Shown here piece after piece: positions 55,692-63,515 of a stretch of DNA of 64,000 bases. This stretch comes from Acidimicrobiales bacterium (lineage in GTDB: Bacteria > Actinomycetota > Acidimicrobiia > Acidimicrobiales > MedAcidi-G1). The notes under the pieces were generated by a model that saw only the letters and a list, made by a program, of their open reading frames with translations, ran no database searches and was not told the DNA's origin. Position 1 is the stretch's first letter, and each line of letters starts with the position of its first letter. The stretch lies in the NCBI GenBank assembly GCA_022452035.1, contig JAKURV010000006.1, positions 31,045 through 95,044 of the forward strand. Reading direction: 5' to 3'. The position numbers and the translations under genes were made by a program.

Positions 55692-57101
55692 ATGCTCTTT
55701 CCGACCATCACCTTCGCCGTGTTCCTGGCCCTAGTCCTGGCCGCCCACACGGCCCTGCTGACCCGGCCCACGGCGTGGAAGGCCACGATGCTGGTGGCTA
55801 GCTACGCCTTCTACGGCTGGTGGGACTGGCGGTTCCTGTCGTTGATCTGGATATCCACCCTGGTCGACTTCGTGGCCGGACGGGCGCTCCACCGGTCCTC
55901 TGATCAGGGACGCCGCCGACTTCTGTTGTGGTGCAGCCTCGGCACCAACCTCGGAATGCTGGGCTTCTTCAAGTACGCCGACTTCTTCGTTGACTCCTTC
56001 GTCGACGTCCTCTCCGATCTCGGCATCACGGTGTCGGCAACCCCACTGGGCATCATCCTCCCGGTCGGGATCAGCTTCTACACGTTTCAGACGATGTCCT
56101 ACTCGATCGACATCTACCGGAGGGTCCTGGAACCGACCGACCGGCTCCTGGACTTCGCGCTCTTCGTGGGGTTCTTTCCGCAACTAGTAGCCGGACCCAT
56201 CGTGCGCGCCCGGGATTTTTTGGCCCAGCTGGCCACCGACGACCGGACGCCAATCGACACCGGCCGGGCAACCCGCCTCATCTTGGGCGGCCTGTTCAAG
56301 AAGATGGTCCTGGCCGACGTACTAGCCGCCGAGCTGGTGGACGGCGTGTTCGCCGACCCGGGTGGTGCCACCGGCCTGGAGACGCTGCTGGCCGTCTACG
56401 GCTATGCCCTGCAGATCTACGGTGACTTCAGCGGTTACAGCGATATCGCTATCGGTATTGCTCTCCTGCTGGGCTTTCGGTTCTCGGCCAACTTCGACCA
56501 GCCCTACCGGGCGCTGAGTCTCCGGGATTTTTGGCGTCGGTGGCACATCAGCCTGTCGTCTTGGCTTCGGGACTATCTGTACATCGGGCTGGGCGGGAAC
56601 AGGCGCGGTCGGGCCCGCACGATGCGAAACCTGTTGGCCACCATGGTGCTTGGGGGTCTCTGGCACGGTGCCGGGTGGACGTTCGTACTCTGGGGAGCAC
56701 TCCACGGGGTGGGTTTGGTCGTCGAGCGGCTCGTGTGGCCGGAGCCGAATGCCACTGTGGCCGGTCGCCTAGGCCGGGTGGTTCGAGGCCTGGTCACCTT
56801 CCACATTGTGTGCGTGGGGTGGGTCTTCTTCCGTTCCGTGGACCTAGAACGGGCCATCGAGGTGTTCGGGGCTCTCGGCGGCTCGTGGACCTCGGCGCCA
56901 CGACTGTCACTCGGCGTGGGGCTCCTCCTGTTGGTTGGGATGGCTACCCAGTTGACGACTCCCGGTCGGGCCGATCACTGGTGGGATCGAGTTTCGGAAC
57001 TCCCGGTCGTGGTGCAGGCCATCGGGATTACGGCGGCCATCCTGACCTTCGACGTCCTGGGCCCTGCCGGCGTGGCTCCTTTCTTGTATTTCGCCTTCTA
57101 G
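55692..57101 (+). CDS. MBOAT-family O-acyltransferase (AlgI/DltB-like)
   Basis: 469 residues with about 11 membrane segments. VGFFPQLVAGPIVRARDF, the FDQPYRALSLRDFWRRWHIS run and WLRDYLYIGLGGNRRG are the AlgI/DltB signature, and the catalytic His is in GGLWHGAGWTF. It moves an acyl group to an acceptor outside the membrane. The partner lipoprotein (AlgJ/AlgX or DHHW type) usually next to it is absent. It is divergent from the GT4 gene across 73 bp, so acylation of that glycan is a reasonable guess. The start at 55692 gives the family N-terminus. Confidence 0.9.
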   Translation: MLFPTITFAVFLALVLAAHTALLTRPTAWKATMLVASYAFYGWWDWRFLSLIWISTLVDFVAGRALHRSSDQGRRRLLLWCSLGTNLGMLGFFKYADFFVDSFVDVLSDLGITVSATPLGIILPVGISFYTFQTMSYSIDIYRRVLEPTDRLLDFALFVGFFPQLVAGPIVRARDFLAQLATDDRTPIDTGRATRLILGGLFKKMVLADVLAAELVDGVFADPGGATGLETLLAVYGYALQIYGDFSGYSDIAIGIALLLGFRFSANFDQPYRALSLRDFWRRWHISLSSWLRDYLYIGLGGNRRGRARTMRNLLATMVLGGLWHGAGWTFVLWGALHGVGLVVERLVWPEPNATVAGRLGRVVRGLVTFHIVCVGWVFFRSVDLERAIEVFGALGGSWTSAPRLSLGVGLLLLVGMATQLTTPGRADHWWDRVSELPVVVQAIGITAAILTFDVLGPAGVAPFLYFAF

Positions 57102-57122
57102 TCCGGCCTCGCGGATGCGATG

Positions 57123-57476
57123 TCAGGCTTCTCCCTCGCCGCGCTGTCCCACGAAGTAGCCGAGCCCGAACACCGGAGTCGAGAAGGTAATAGTGCTGCC
57201 CACCGGGAAGTAGAACAGGTCTCCCTGAGTCGCCTCAACGGTCTGGCCCGTGTCATCCGAGATCTGGAATTCGCCGTCCAGGATCAGTTTGATCTCGTGA
57301 TAGGTATACGTGTAGGTCATCGACTCTCCTGCCTCAAGGCGGAACAGGCCAGCGGTAATCGGCTTCTCCGGATCCTCGGATACGACAAAGTCGTCAAGAA
57401 AGGCATTCGCCTCGAACTCCTCCATCCGGGGCAGTTCTCGCCCCAGGATCTTGCCCTTGTGATGCATCGCCGCCAT
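57123..57476 (-). CDS. EutQ-like cupin protein
   Basis: 117 residues. A single cupin barrel is visible: YTYTYHEIKLILDGEFQI then GDLFYFPVGSTITFSTP. The usual metal-binding His-x-His of motif 1 is replaced by Tyr-x-Tyr-His-Glu, as in EutQ-type proteins. The GAGGAGG five bases upstream fixes the ATG at 57476. It is convergent with the MBOAT gene and divergent from the MttB gene, so it might share regulation with the latter. No catalytic role can be assigned. Confidence 0.75.
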   Translation of the reverse strand: MAAMHHKGKILGRELPRMEEFEANAFLDDFVVSEDPEKPITAGLFRLEAGESMTYTYTYHEIKLILDGEFQISDDTGQTVEATQGDLFYFPVGSTITFSTPVFGLGYFVGQRGEGEA

Positions 57477-57499
57477 GTGGACCTCCTCGGGTGGCTGGC

Positions 57500-57537
57500 A
57501 ACAACTCCGACGCATCCTCGCATAGGCGCCAGTTGTT
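57500..57537. promoter_or_regulatory. Inverted repeat in cupin/mttB spacer
   Basis: AACAACT (57500-57506) and AGTTGTT (57531-57537) form 7-bp arms 24 bases apart, in the divergent spacer beside the cupin start. Possibly an operator; no regulator is known. Confidence 0.25.
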
Positions 57538-57597
57538 CGCTCCAAATGCGTTGCCTACGCTCTGCCTCTTGTCCAAAGATCCGCTACGGACTCATAG

Positions 57598-57783
57598 CTC
57601 CACGGGAAGGCATCCCCCCTCCTGAAATCCGCGAATCAATCCGATGAGGGACCACGGGGCCGCAGAGGAGGACGAACCTCTCGAGCAGCCTCTCGCCGGC
57701 TTCCGTCCTTCATCGGACCTGCGGAGCCACTCAGTCGCACCATTCCCACATACGAGCTCCTTGACGAGGACGACCTGCTCCGT
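57598..57783 (+). other. Open in-frame N-terminal extension of the MttB gene without a usable start
   Basis: The gap 57477-57783 holds no separate gene. From 57598, after a TAG, the MttB frame is open and encodes GRRGGRTSRAASRRLPSF and PLSRTIPTYELLDEDDLL, the Arg-rich opening and first helix expected of MttB-family proteins. No ATG, GTG or TTG occurs in that frame before 57784. An ATG at 57644 is in another frame; one extra G in the run at 57656-57659 would join it to the MttB frame. This suggests a frameshift or a sequence error. Confidence 0.7.
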
Positions 57784-59175
57784 TTGGAGGAACACTCCGA
57801 CTGGATCCTCGATGAGATCGGTGTAGAGATTCACGATGGCGAGGCGTTAGACCTTTTTCGACAAGCTGGCGCAAGGGTGGACGGCCGACAGGCTCGGTTT
57901 GAACCAGGCCTCGTCCGTGCACTTTGTGCCACTGCTCCATCTGTATTCCAGATGTTCGGACGGAATGCCACCTCGGACATCACCGTTGGTGGTGACAGTG
58001 TGGTTTTTGTCCCGGCCTACGGCCCACCGTTTGTCTCGGATCTCGAGGGAGGGCGTCGCTACGCAACCATCGTCGATTTCGAGAACTTCGTGAAGTTGAC
58101 CCAACTGTCCCCCTGGATGCACCACTCGGGGGGCACGATCTGTGAGCCGGTTGACCTCCCGGTTAACAAACGGCACCTCGACATGGTCTACGCCCACCTC
58201 CGGTACTCCACGAAGCCATTCATGGGTTCGGTGACTTCAGTTGAGCGGGCCGAGGACTCTCTCCAAATGGCTCGGATTTGCTATGGCACCGACTATCTCG
58301 ACAACCACTGTGTGATTCAGGGGAACATCAACGTCAACTCGCCCTTGGTGTTCGACCGCGTAATGGTCGACTCGCTGAAGGCCTATGCGCGGGCCAACCA
58401 GGGGTGTGTGATCTCTCCGTTCATCCTGGGCGGAGCCATGGGCCCGGTAACCCAGCCGGCACTCGTCGCCCAGGCCCTGGCCGAGGCCATGGTCGGTATC
58501 GCCCTCACTCAACTGATCCGACCCGGGAGCCCAATGGTTCTCGGGGTATTCCTCACGACCATGAACCTCCGAACCGGCGCACCAACTTTTGGCACTCCCG
58601 AAGCCAACTTGGCCACCTACGCCATCGGCCAACTAGTCCGTCGGCTGAATCTTCCTCTCCGGGCCGGTGGTCACCTGACCTCCTCGAAGGTCCTCGATGC
58701 CCAAGCGGCGCAGGAGTCCGGCGACACGATGCTGGTTGGGCTTCAGGCCGGCGCCAACTTTGTTCTCCAGGCCGCGGGTTGGCTCGAGGGCGGCCTGGTG
58801 ATCGGCTATGAGAAGTTCGTCTTCGACCTTGATCGTTGCGGCAGCCACTCAAGGATGCTGACCGGCCTCCTGGTTGACGACAACACCTTGGCCGCTGACG
58901 CGTTCCGAGAAGCCGGGGCGGGAACCAACTTTCTAGGGGTAAGCCACACGATGGCCAATTTTGAGACGGCCAACTACCAGTCAGACCTGGCCGACGACAC
59001 CTCGTTCGAACAGTGGTCTGCCGACGGTTCCCTGGACTCCGCCCAGCGAGCCAATTTGAGGTGGAAGGAGATGCTGGCCAACTACCACCCCCCGCCGTTT
59101 GAGCAGGATGTCGACGAGGAACTCCGAGACTTCATGGATGCAAAAAAGGCCTCCGACGAGGATCGCTGGTACTGA
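57784..59175 (+). CDS. MttB (trimethylamine/betaine methyltransferase) family protein
   Basis: 463 residues from TTG 57784, but similarity starts about 45 residues earlier. The protein has the TIM-barrel MttB fold: WMHHSGGTICEPVDL, MVYAHLRYSTKPFMGSV, VIQGNINVNSPLVFD, SPFILGGAMGPVTQPA and GAPTFGTPEANLATYAIGQL. No in-frame TAG occurs, so it is the non-pyrrolysine class that includes glycine-betaine methyltransferases using a corrinoid partner. No corrinoid protein or methyl-cobalamin:THF enzyme is nearby. It could demethylate a quaternary amine, feeding the same pathway as sarcosine oxidase; this is inference. Confidence 0.87.
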   Translation: MEEHSDWILDEIGVEIHDGEALDLFRQAGARVDGRQARFEPGLVRALCATAPSVFQMFGRNATSDITVGGDSVVFVPAYGPPFVSDLEGGRRYATIVDFENFVKLTQLSPWMHHSGGTICEPVDLPVNKRHLDMVYAHLRYSTKPFMGSVTSVERAEDSLQMARICYGTDYLDNHCVIQGNINVNSPLVFDRVMVDSLKAYARANQGCVISPFILGGAMGPVTQPALVAQALAEAMVGIALTQLIRPGSPMVLGVFLTTMNLRTGAPTFGTPEANLATYAIGQLVRRLNLPLRAGGHLTSSKVLDAQAAQESGDTMLVGLQAGANFVLQAAGWLEGGLVIGYEKFVFDLDRCGSHSRMLTGLLVDDNTLAADAFREAGAGTNFLGVSHTMANFETANYQSDLADDTSFEQWSADGSLDSAQRANLRWKEMLANYHPPPFEQDVDEELRDFMDAKKASDEDRWY

Positions 59176-59316
59176 TACCCGCCTTTTCAATTCGATCCAC
59201 GCCAGGGAGGCGGTACTCCCGACCGGCTGGTGGGTGGTCAAGTCTGTGCGTCGACGTCCTCTGGTTCCTGGTCGTGATTCGTCGTAGGGTCGGTGGACGA
59301 ACGAAGGAGGCCAACC

Positions 59317-59631
59317 ATGGCCGATCAGTTCATCGGGACCGTGCTCCACCAGTGGCGACATGTCGAAGCAGCACTTGTCGGCGTTACTGAGGGCGAACTG
59401 CGGGTAGGGGACACCATCCACATCAAGGGCCACACCACCGACTTCACCCAGACGCTCGACTCGATGCAGGTGGACCACGCCCCGGTCGAGTCTGCCCAGG
59501 CGGGTGACGAGGTGGCGATCGCTGTCACCGATCGGGTTCGGGTCCAGGACAAGGTGTTCCGAGTCTCGGAGTCCGGATCGAGGCAGGGCGGCGGGTTGCT
59601 CAGCCGCCTCTTCGGTCGCCGGTCCTCGTAG
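59317..59631 (+). CDS. Stand-alone EF-Tu domain II-like protein
   Basis: 104 residues matching the translation-factor domain II fold, the beta-barrel found in EF-Tu and related GTPases. ADQFIGTVLH, VGDTIHIKGHTTDFTQTLDS and AGDEVAIAVTDRVRVQDKVF are the blocks of the widely distributed small elongation factor-like family. There is no GTPase domain. GGAGG stands six bases before the ATG. The C-terminal GGGLLSRLFGRRSS tail is short and basic. The role is unknown; a ligand or RNA-binding barrel is likely. Confidence 0.85.
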   Translation: MADQFIGTVLHQWRHVEAALVGVTEGELRVGDTIHIKGHTTDFTQTLDSMQVDHAPVESAQAGDEVAIAVTDRVRVQDKVFRVSESGSRQGGGLLSRLFGRRSS

Positions 59632-59650
59632 CAGCACCGTCAAAGACAGT

Positions 59651-59666
59651 GCACCTTCGGGGGTGC
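59651..59666. terminator. Weak stem-loop after the EF-like gene
   Basis: GCACC and GGTGC form a 5-bp stem around TTCGGG, followed by CAAAA rather than a T-run, 19 bases past the stop and between convergent genes. Confidence 0.25.
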
Positions 59667-59738
59667 CAAAACCGGGTGGTGTTGGCCCAGTCGTTGGCTG
59701 TTGGCCGACGAGCCCCAGCAATAGAAGCCCAAGGCGCG

Positions 59739-60137
59739 TCAGCCCATGGTCGTGCAGTGGAGGGGCTCCACCACCACACTGATCCGCTTGTCTAGGGGCT
59801 GGGCGTCCTCCCGTGGGAAGTCGTCGCCCCGGTACTTCTGGGATTGCGCGTCCAGCAGTTCCATGGCCCCCGCGTGCTCGATGCCGACAACCCGGCCGCG
59901 TACCTCGAGGTACCGCTCGTTGGAATCAGGGTCCGTGGCCGACAGGGCGATTCGATCGTCAGCTCGGAGGTTCCGCCACTTCTGGCGGCCCTCCAGGTGC
60001 GGAAAGCGAATGTGGGTGCCATCGAAGTCGGCCCACACGGGGGAAACGTGAGGTTCGCCAGACGGCCCGATGGTTGCCACATGCCAAACGGCGGGCAGGT
60101 CAAACAGGTCTGAGTGGCTCGCGGGAATTATGGACAT
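59739..60137 (-). CDS. PPOX-class split-barrel oxidoreductase (F420 or FMN)
   Basis: 132 residues with VWHVATIGPSGEPHVSPVW at the N-terminus, GRQKWRNLRADDRIALSA centrally and LEVRGRVVGIEHAGAMELLD, the order of pyridoxamine-5'-phosphate-oxidase-like split-barrel proteins. The actinobacterial branch often uses F420. The ligand and substrate are unknown. It begins 9 bp after the MFS stop on the same strand, so it is probably co-transcribed with that carrier. Confidence 0.85.
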   Translation of the reverse strand: MSIIPASHSDLFDLPAVWHVATIGPSGEPHVSPVWADFDGTHIRFPHLEGRQKWRNLRADDRIALSATDPDSNERYLEVRGRVVGIEHAGAMELLDAQSQKYRGDDFPREDAQPLDKRISVVVEPLHCTTMG

Positions 60138-60146
60138 GGAACGACG

Positions 60147-61403
60147 CTAGTCCTTCCGTGTCCTCCCAGAGACGGCCCCGATAACCACCATGAGGGTTGG
60201 AATTGCTCCCAAGACCATTGCTCCATGGCTGAGCACGTGGAACGACGAAACCGCCACGATCAAACCCGAGATGACACCGGCGACCCCGCCGGCCGCCGTC
60301 ATACACATGTCAGCCATGCCTTGAAAGCCCACCCTGTCTGGCCCTGAGAAGGTTTCAACCAAGAGAGCCGAGCCGGCGATCAAACCACAGCTCCATCCGA
60401 GTCCGATCAGGAACAGGCCTGCAAAGGCTCCAAAGGACTCCCCGGCCTGGTTGTGGGCCGCTAACTCCGAACCAACTACCAGCAGGATCCCACCGAAAGC
60501 AACCAGACTTCTTGGACCGAATCGGTCACTGAAGCGGCCCACCAGAGGAGAAAGCGCGTACATCCCGACGATGTGCAGGGAGATGACGAAGCCGATTAAC
60601 TCCAGTTCATGCCCCCCGTCTCGCAGGTGAAGCGGGGTCATCGTCATCACGCCGACCATCACGATGTGGCAAGACATCATGGCCACCACGGCAAGGCGCC
60701 CGGCCGGATTTCTGAAAAGTGGGCCGAAGAACGCACGAGCCGGTGGTCGGTCCTCCATCTGGCCTACGCCACCTGCCACAACAAGAGGGTCGGGACGAAG
60801 GAAGCGCACGACTAGGGCCATCGCAACCAAGAAGAGGAGGGCTGACAACAGGTAGGGCCCGGCCAGTTCGGCCATTCCCAATCCTTCAGCAATCGATTTC
60901 GCCGGACCGAAACTCAGCGTCGGACCTACAACAGCTCCGAATGTTGACGCCCAGACCAAGGTCCCGATCGCCCGTCCAGCCTCCGGAGCGAGGTCGGCAG
61001 CTGCGAATCGGGCAGCCAAATTCGCAGCGTGGCCGCCTCCCACACCCATCATTCCGGGGATCAAAAGGAGGTACCAACCTGCCAATGCAGCAACCAAGCA
61101 TAGAACTGCCCCGCAGAGCCCAATCAGGTATCCCACAGCAATTCCAGGACGGCGACCTCTTGCTGTCATGAATTTCGCCAGCGGCACGGCGCAAAGAGCG
61201 GAGCCAACAGTGAGGCCCGAAGCGGCAATTCCGCCGAGCGTTTCACTACCAGAGAGTTCCTCACCAAGGATGGCGGCGGAACTGTAGGCACCGCTCATGG
61301 CCGCACCAGCCGGCACGAGGACTGCCATCAGGGTGCGCAGTGTCCGCCGTTGGAGCCTGTCCCTCGCTTCCTCATCAAGGAATCCACTGGGCGGCTGATG
61401 CAT
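60147..61403 (-). CDS. MFS transporter
   Basis: 418 residues with about 12 membrane segments in two halves, with a cytoplasmic loop near 205-230 (RPDPLVVAGGVGQMEDRPPA). The TM2-TM3 loop reads VPLAKFMTARGRRPGIAVGY, and the second half has SPLVGRFSDRFGPRSLVAFG, both MFS motif-A type. The specificity is unknown. It is divergent from the exonuclease gene (58 bp) and precedes the split-barrel gene in one unit. Confidence 0.85.
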   Translation of the reverse strand: MHQPPSGFLDEEARDRLQRRTLRTLMAVLVPAGAAMSGAYSSAAILGEELSGSETLGGIAASGLTVGSALCAVPLAKFMTARGRRPGIAVGYLIGLCGAVLCLVAALAGWYLLLIPGMMGVGGGHAANLAARFAAADLAPEAGRAIGTLVWASTFGAVVGPTLSFGPAKSIAEGLGMAELAGPYLLSALLFLVAMALVVRFLRPDPLVVAGGVGQMEDRPPARAFFGPLFRNPAGRLAVVAMMSCHIVMVGVMTMTPLHLRDGGHELELIGFVISLHIVGMYALSPLVGRFSDRFGPRSLVAFGGILLVVGSELAAHNQAGESFGAFAGLFLIGLGWSCGLIAGSALLVETFSGPDRVGFQGMADMCMTAAGGVAGVISGLIVAVSSFHVLSHGAMVLGAIPTLMVVIGAVSGRTRKD

Positions 61404-61461
61404 CGGCGGAGCGTACGGGTGGGGCGATAGGTGCGTCCTACCCGGCGGCTACCGTCGGCCC

Positions 61462-62046
61462 GTGGCGACCTTTGCCTGCTTCGACGTGGAGACCACCCGC
61501 CTGGACCCGACCGACGGCCGGGTCATCGAGGTGGCCGTGGTGCGCATCGAGCGTGATGGAGCCCCGGCGGGGGAGTGGACCACCCTGGTGGATGCCGGCA
61601 CCGACGACCTGGGGCGAACAGACATCCACGGCATACGACGGGCATGGTTGGAGGATGCCCCCTGCTTCGCCGACATTGCCGGTGATTTGACCGACGAGCT
61701 CTCAGGGTGTGTTCCAGTGGCCCATAACGCCGGTTTTGACCTGGGATTTCTGCGTGCTGAATGGCAGCGTGCCGACCTCGGGGCACTGGACCTGGAGGCC
61801 GTAGACACCGTCCCCCTGGCCCGGAGCCTGGGACTGCCCGGTCGCCTCGGGAGACTGACCGAGGCCTTGGGAACGCCTCTGGTGGATGCCCATCAGGCTC
61901 TGGATGACGCTCGGGCACTGGCCGGTGTACTGGTCGCCCTGCTGGATCGGGGCGGAGTACCCCCCTCCCTTCCGGTGTTCGGACCTCCCCTGTTCCGTCC
62001 TCCGCCGTCGGGCCGGGTTCGCCACCGGCCGCCTGCGAGTTCTTGA
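61462..62046 (+). CDS. DEDDh 3'-5' exonuclease (DnaQ-like)
   Basis: 194 residues, with all five catalytic positions of the DEDDh family: Asp8 and Glu10 in FDVETT, Asp93 in HNAGFDLGF, and His144 and Asp149 in AHQALDDARA. It trims DNA or RNA 3' ends with two metal ions; the role could be proofreading-like or RNA processing. A Pro-rich C-terminal tail of about 30 residues follows. Starts at GTG 61462. It ends 1 base before the L,D-transpeptidase start, so they are co-transcribed. Confidence 0.9.
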   Translation: MATFACFDVETTRLDPTDGRVIEVAVVRIERDGAPAGEWTTLVDAGTDDLGRTDIHGIRRAWLEDAPCFADIAGDLTDELSGCVPVAHNAGFDLGFLRAEWQRADLGALDLEAVDTVPLARSLGLPGRLGRLTEALGTPLVDAHQALDDARALAGVLVALLDRGGVPPSLPVFGPPLFRPPPSGRVRHRPPASS

Positions 62047-62047
62047 G

Positions 62048-62956
62048 ATGACCCTGCATCAGGCTCCCCGCTGGGTGGGGTGCGCGTTGGTGCTCGCACT
62101 GGTCGGTTGTGCATCACCGGAGCTTCCACCGCCGGACGACCGGGCCGGCATGGTTCGTATCGGCACCGCTCCGCCGCCCACATCGGCCGCCGTCGGCGCT
62201 CCTGGAACCACGACCACCCTTCCCCCAACAACCACTACGGCGACGCCGGCGACCACCACCCCGACGAGTACGACGACCACCACCCCGACGAGTACGACGA
62301 CGACCACGTCGCCACCGTCCACCACCAACCCGCCCACCACGGCCGCCCCGACTCCCGACGTCCCGTTCACGGTGGCTACAGCGGTCGGCGAGTGGATAGA
62401 CACCTACCGGGCACCCGGGTCGGAGGATGTCTGGTGGTCATTCTCCAACCCCGGCCCGTACGAGGGCGACCGGGTCCTGCTGGTCCTCGACGAGCAGGAT
62501 GACTGGCTACATGTGGACCTCCCGGTACGCCCCAACGGCACCACCGGCTGGGTTCGCCGAGACGACGTGAGCTTGGCCACTCACACGGCCCGAATCGTGG
62601 TCGACCTATCGGATCGCCGACTCTGGGCCTGGCATGACGGTGCCCTGGTAGCCGAGGGGTGGATCGCCCTCGGGAGGCAAGAGACCCCAACGCCGGCAGG
62701 GGAGTACTACGTCAACGAGATCCAGGCCCAAGCCGATCCCCGAACCCTCTACGGATCCTGGATCATTGGCACATCCGGCTTCTCCGAAGTACTGGGAGAG
62801 GTGTTCGGCGGAGATCCAGCCCTGGCCATCCACGGCACCAACGACCCGTCCGTGCTCGGTGGCGAGGTCTCACTGGGTTGTATCCGGGTTCATAACGACG
62901 TGGTCTCCCGGCTAGCTCTCCTGCCCCTGGGCACCCCGGTAGAGGTCCGAACCTGA
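62048..62956 (+). CDS. L,D-transpeptidase (YkuD) lipoprotein
   Basis: 302 residues. A lipobox ends in LALVGCAS, with Cys21 lipidated; a Thr/Pro-rich linker (about 40-105) follows, then an SH3-like part (about 107-175) and a YkuD domain (about 180-302). The catalytic centre is His262 and Cys278 in SLGCIRVH. It cross-links peptidoglycan stem peptides (3-3 links) or attaches lipoproteins, outside the membrane. The linker includes a perfect 24-bp direct duplication (62251-62298). Confidence 0.92.
   Translation: MTLHQAPRWVGCALVLALVGCASPELPPPDDRAGMVRIGTAPPPTSAAVGAPGTTTTLPPTTTTATPATTTPTSTTTTTPTSTTTTTSPPSTTNPPTTAAPTPDVPFTVATAVGEWIDTYRAPGSEDVWWSFSNPGPYEGDRVLLVLDEQDDWLHVDLPVRPNGTTGWVRRDDVSLATHTARIVVDLSDRRLWAWHDGALVAEGWIALGRQETPTPAGEYYVNEIQAQADPRTLYGSWIIGTSGFSEVLGEVFGGDPALAIHGTNDPSVLGGEVSLGCIRVHNDVVSRLALLPLGTPVEVRT
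62251..62298 (+). repeat. Perfect 24-bp tandem duplication in the transpeptidase linker
   Basis: GACCACCACCCC then GACGAGTACGAC occurs at 62251-62274 and again at 62275-62298. It encodes eight-residue Thr-rich units, so length variation by replication slippage is likely. Confidence 0.9.
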
Positions 62957-62966
62957 GCCGACGGCG

Positions 62967-63515
62967 TCAGTTCATCGACGGATTGTCCGGGTACCCGTCA
63001 AGATGGCCCAGGAGGCCCGGCTGTCGGCCTAGGACCATCCGCCAGAGCTCAGTGGGCTCCTCGACCACAGCGTCTTCGGGAAAGGCGTCGACTACAAACC
63101 ACCCTCCGGCCATTAGTTCGGCGTCCAACTGTCCGGCCGACCACCCGGCGTACCCGGCGAACAGCCGCAAAGACCCGACACCGGGGAGATCCTCGGGCGA
63201 CCTGTGAAGGTCGACCACCCCAAGAGGCCCCAGTAGTGGGCTCAGGCCGTCGATGCCCTCGGGAGGGCCGAAGGCCAGACCGATTATCGAACCCTCCGAC
63301 ACCGGGCCGCCCGTGTGGAGGTACCCGGGGGCGGCAAGGCGATCCTCCCACTGTGGGACCGCAGCAGCGCCCCCAATCAGGCGGGGTCGGTTTAGGACGA
63401 GGCCCAGCGCGCCGTCCTGGTTGTGTTCCAGCATTAGGACAACGACCCGATGAAAGTTTGGGTCCAACAACTCCGGGGTGGCCACCAAGAGACGTGCCCG
63501 GGAGGATCCGTTCAC
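62967..63515 (-). CDS. yqgE: YqgE/AlgH family protein
   Basis: 182 residues. The family's openings ARLLVATPELLDPNFHRVVV and ALGLVLNRP, with the C-terminal GYAGWSAGQLDAELMAGGW, identify it. The function is unknown in general; AlgH has been linked to regulation in Pseudomonas. It starts at GTG 63515, sharing GTGA with the recombinase stop upstream, so they form one unit. No signal peptide is visible. Confidence 0.92.
   Translation of the reverse strand: MNGSSRARLLVATPELLDPNFHRVVVLMLEHNQDGALGLVLNRPRLIGGAAAVPQWEDRLAAPGYLHTGGPVSEGSIIGLAFGPPEGIDGLSPLLGPLGVVDLHRSPEDLPGVGSLRLFAGYAGWSAGQLDAELMAGGWFVVDAFPEDAVVEEPTELWRMVLGRQPGLLGHLDGYPDNPSMN

Noticed and set aside
57784..59175. Pyrrolysine (UAG) readthrough in the MttB gene
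   Set aside because: No in-frame TAG occurs within the MttB reading frame, so it is the non-pyrrolysine class.
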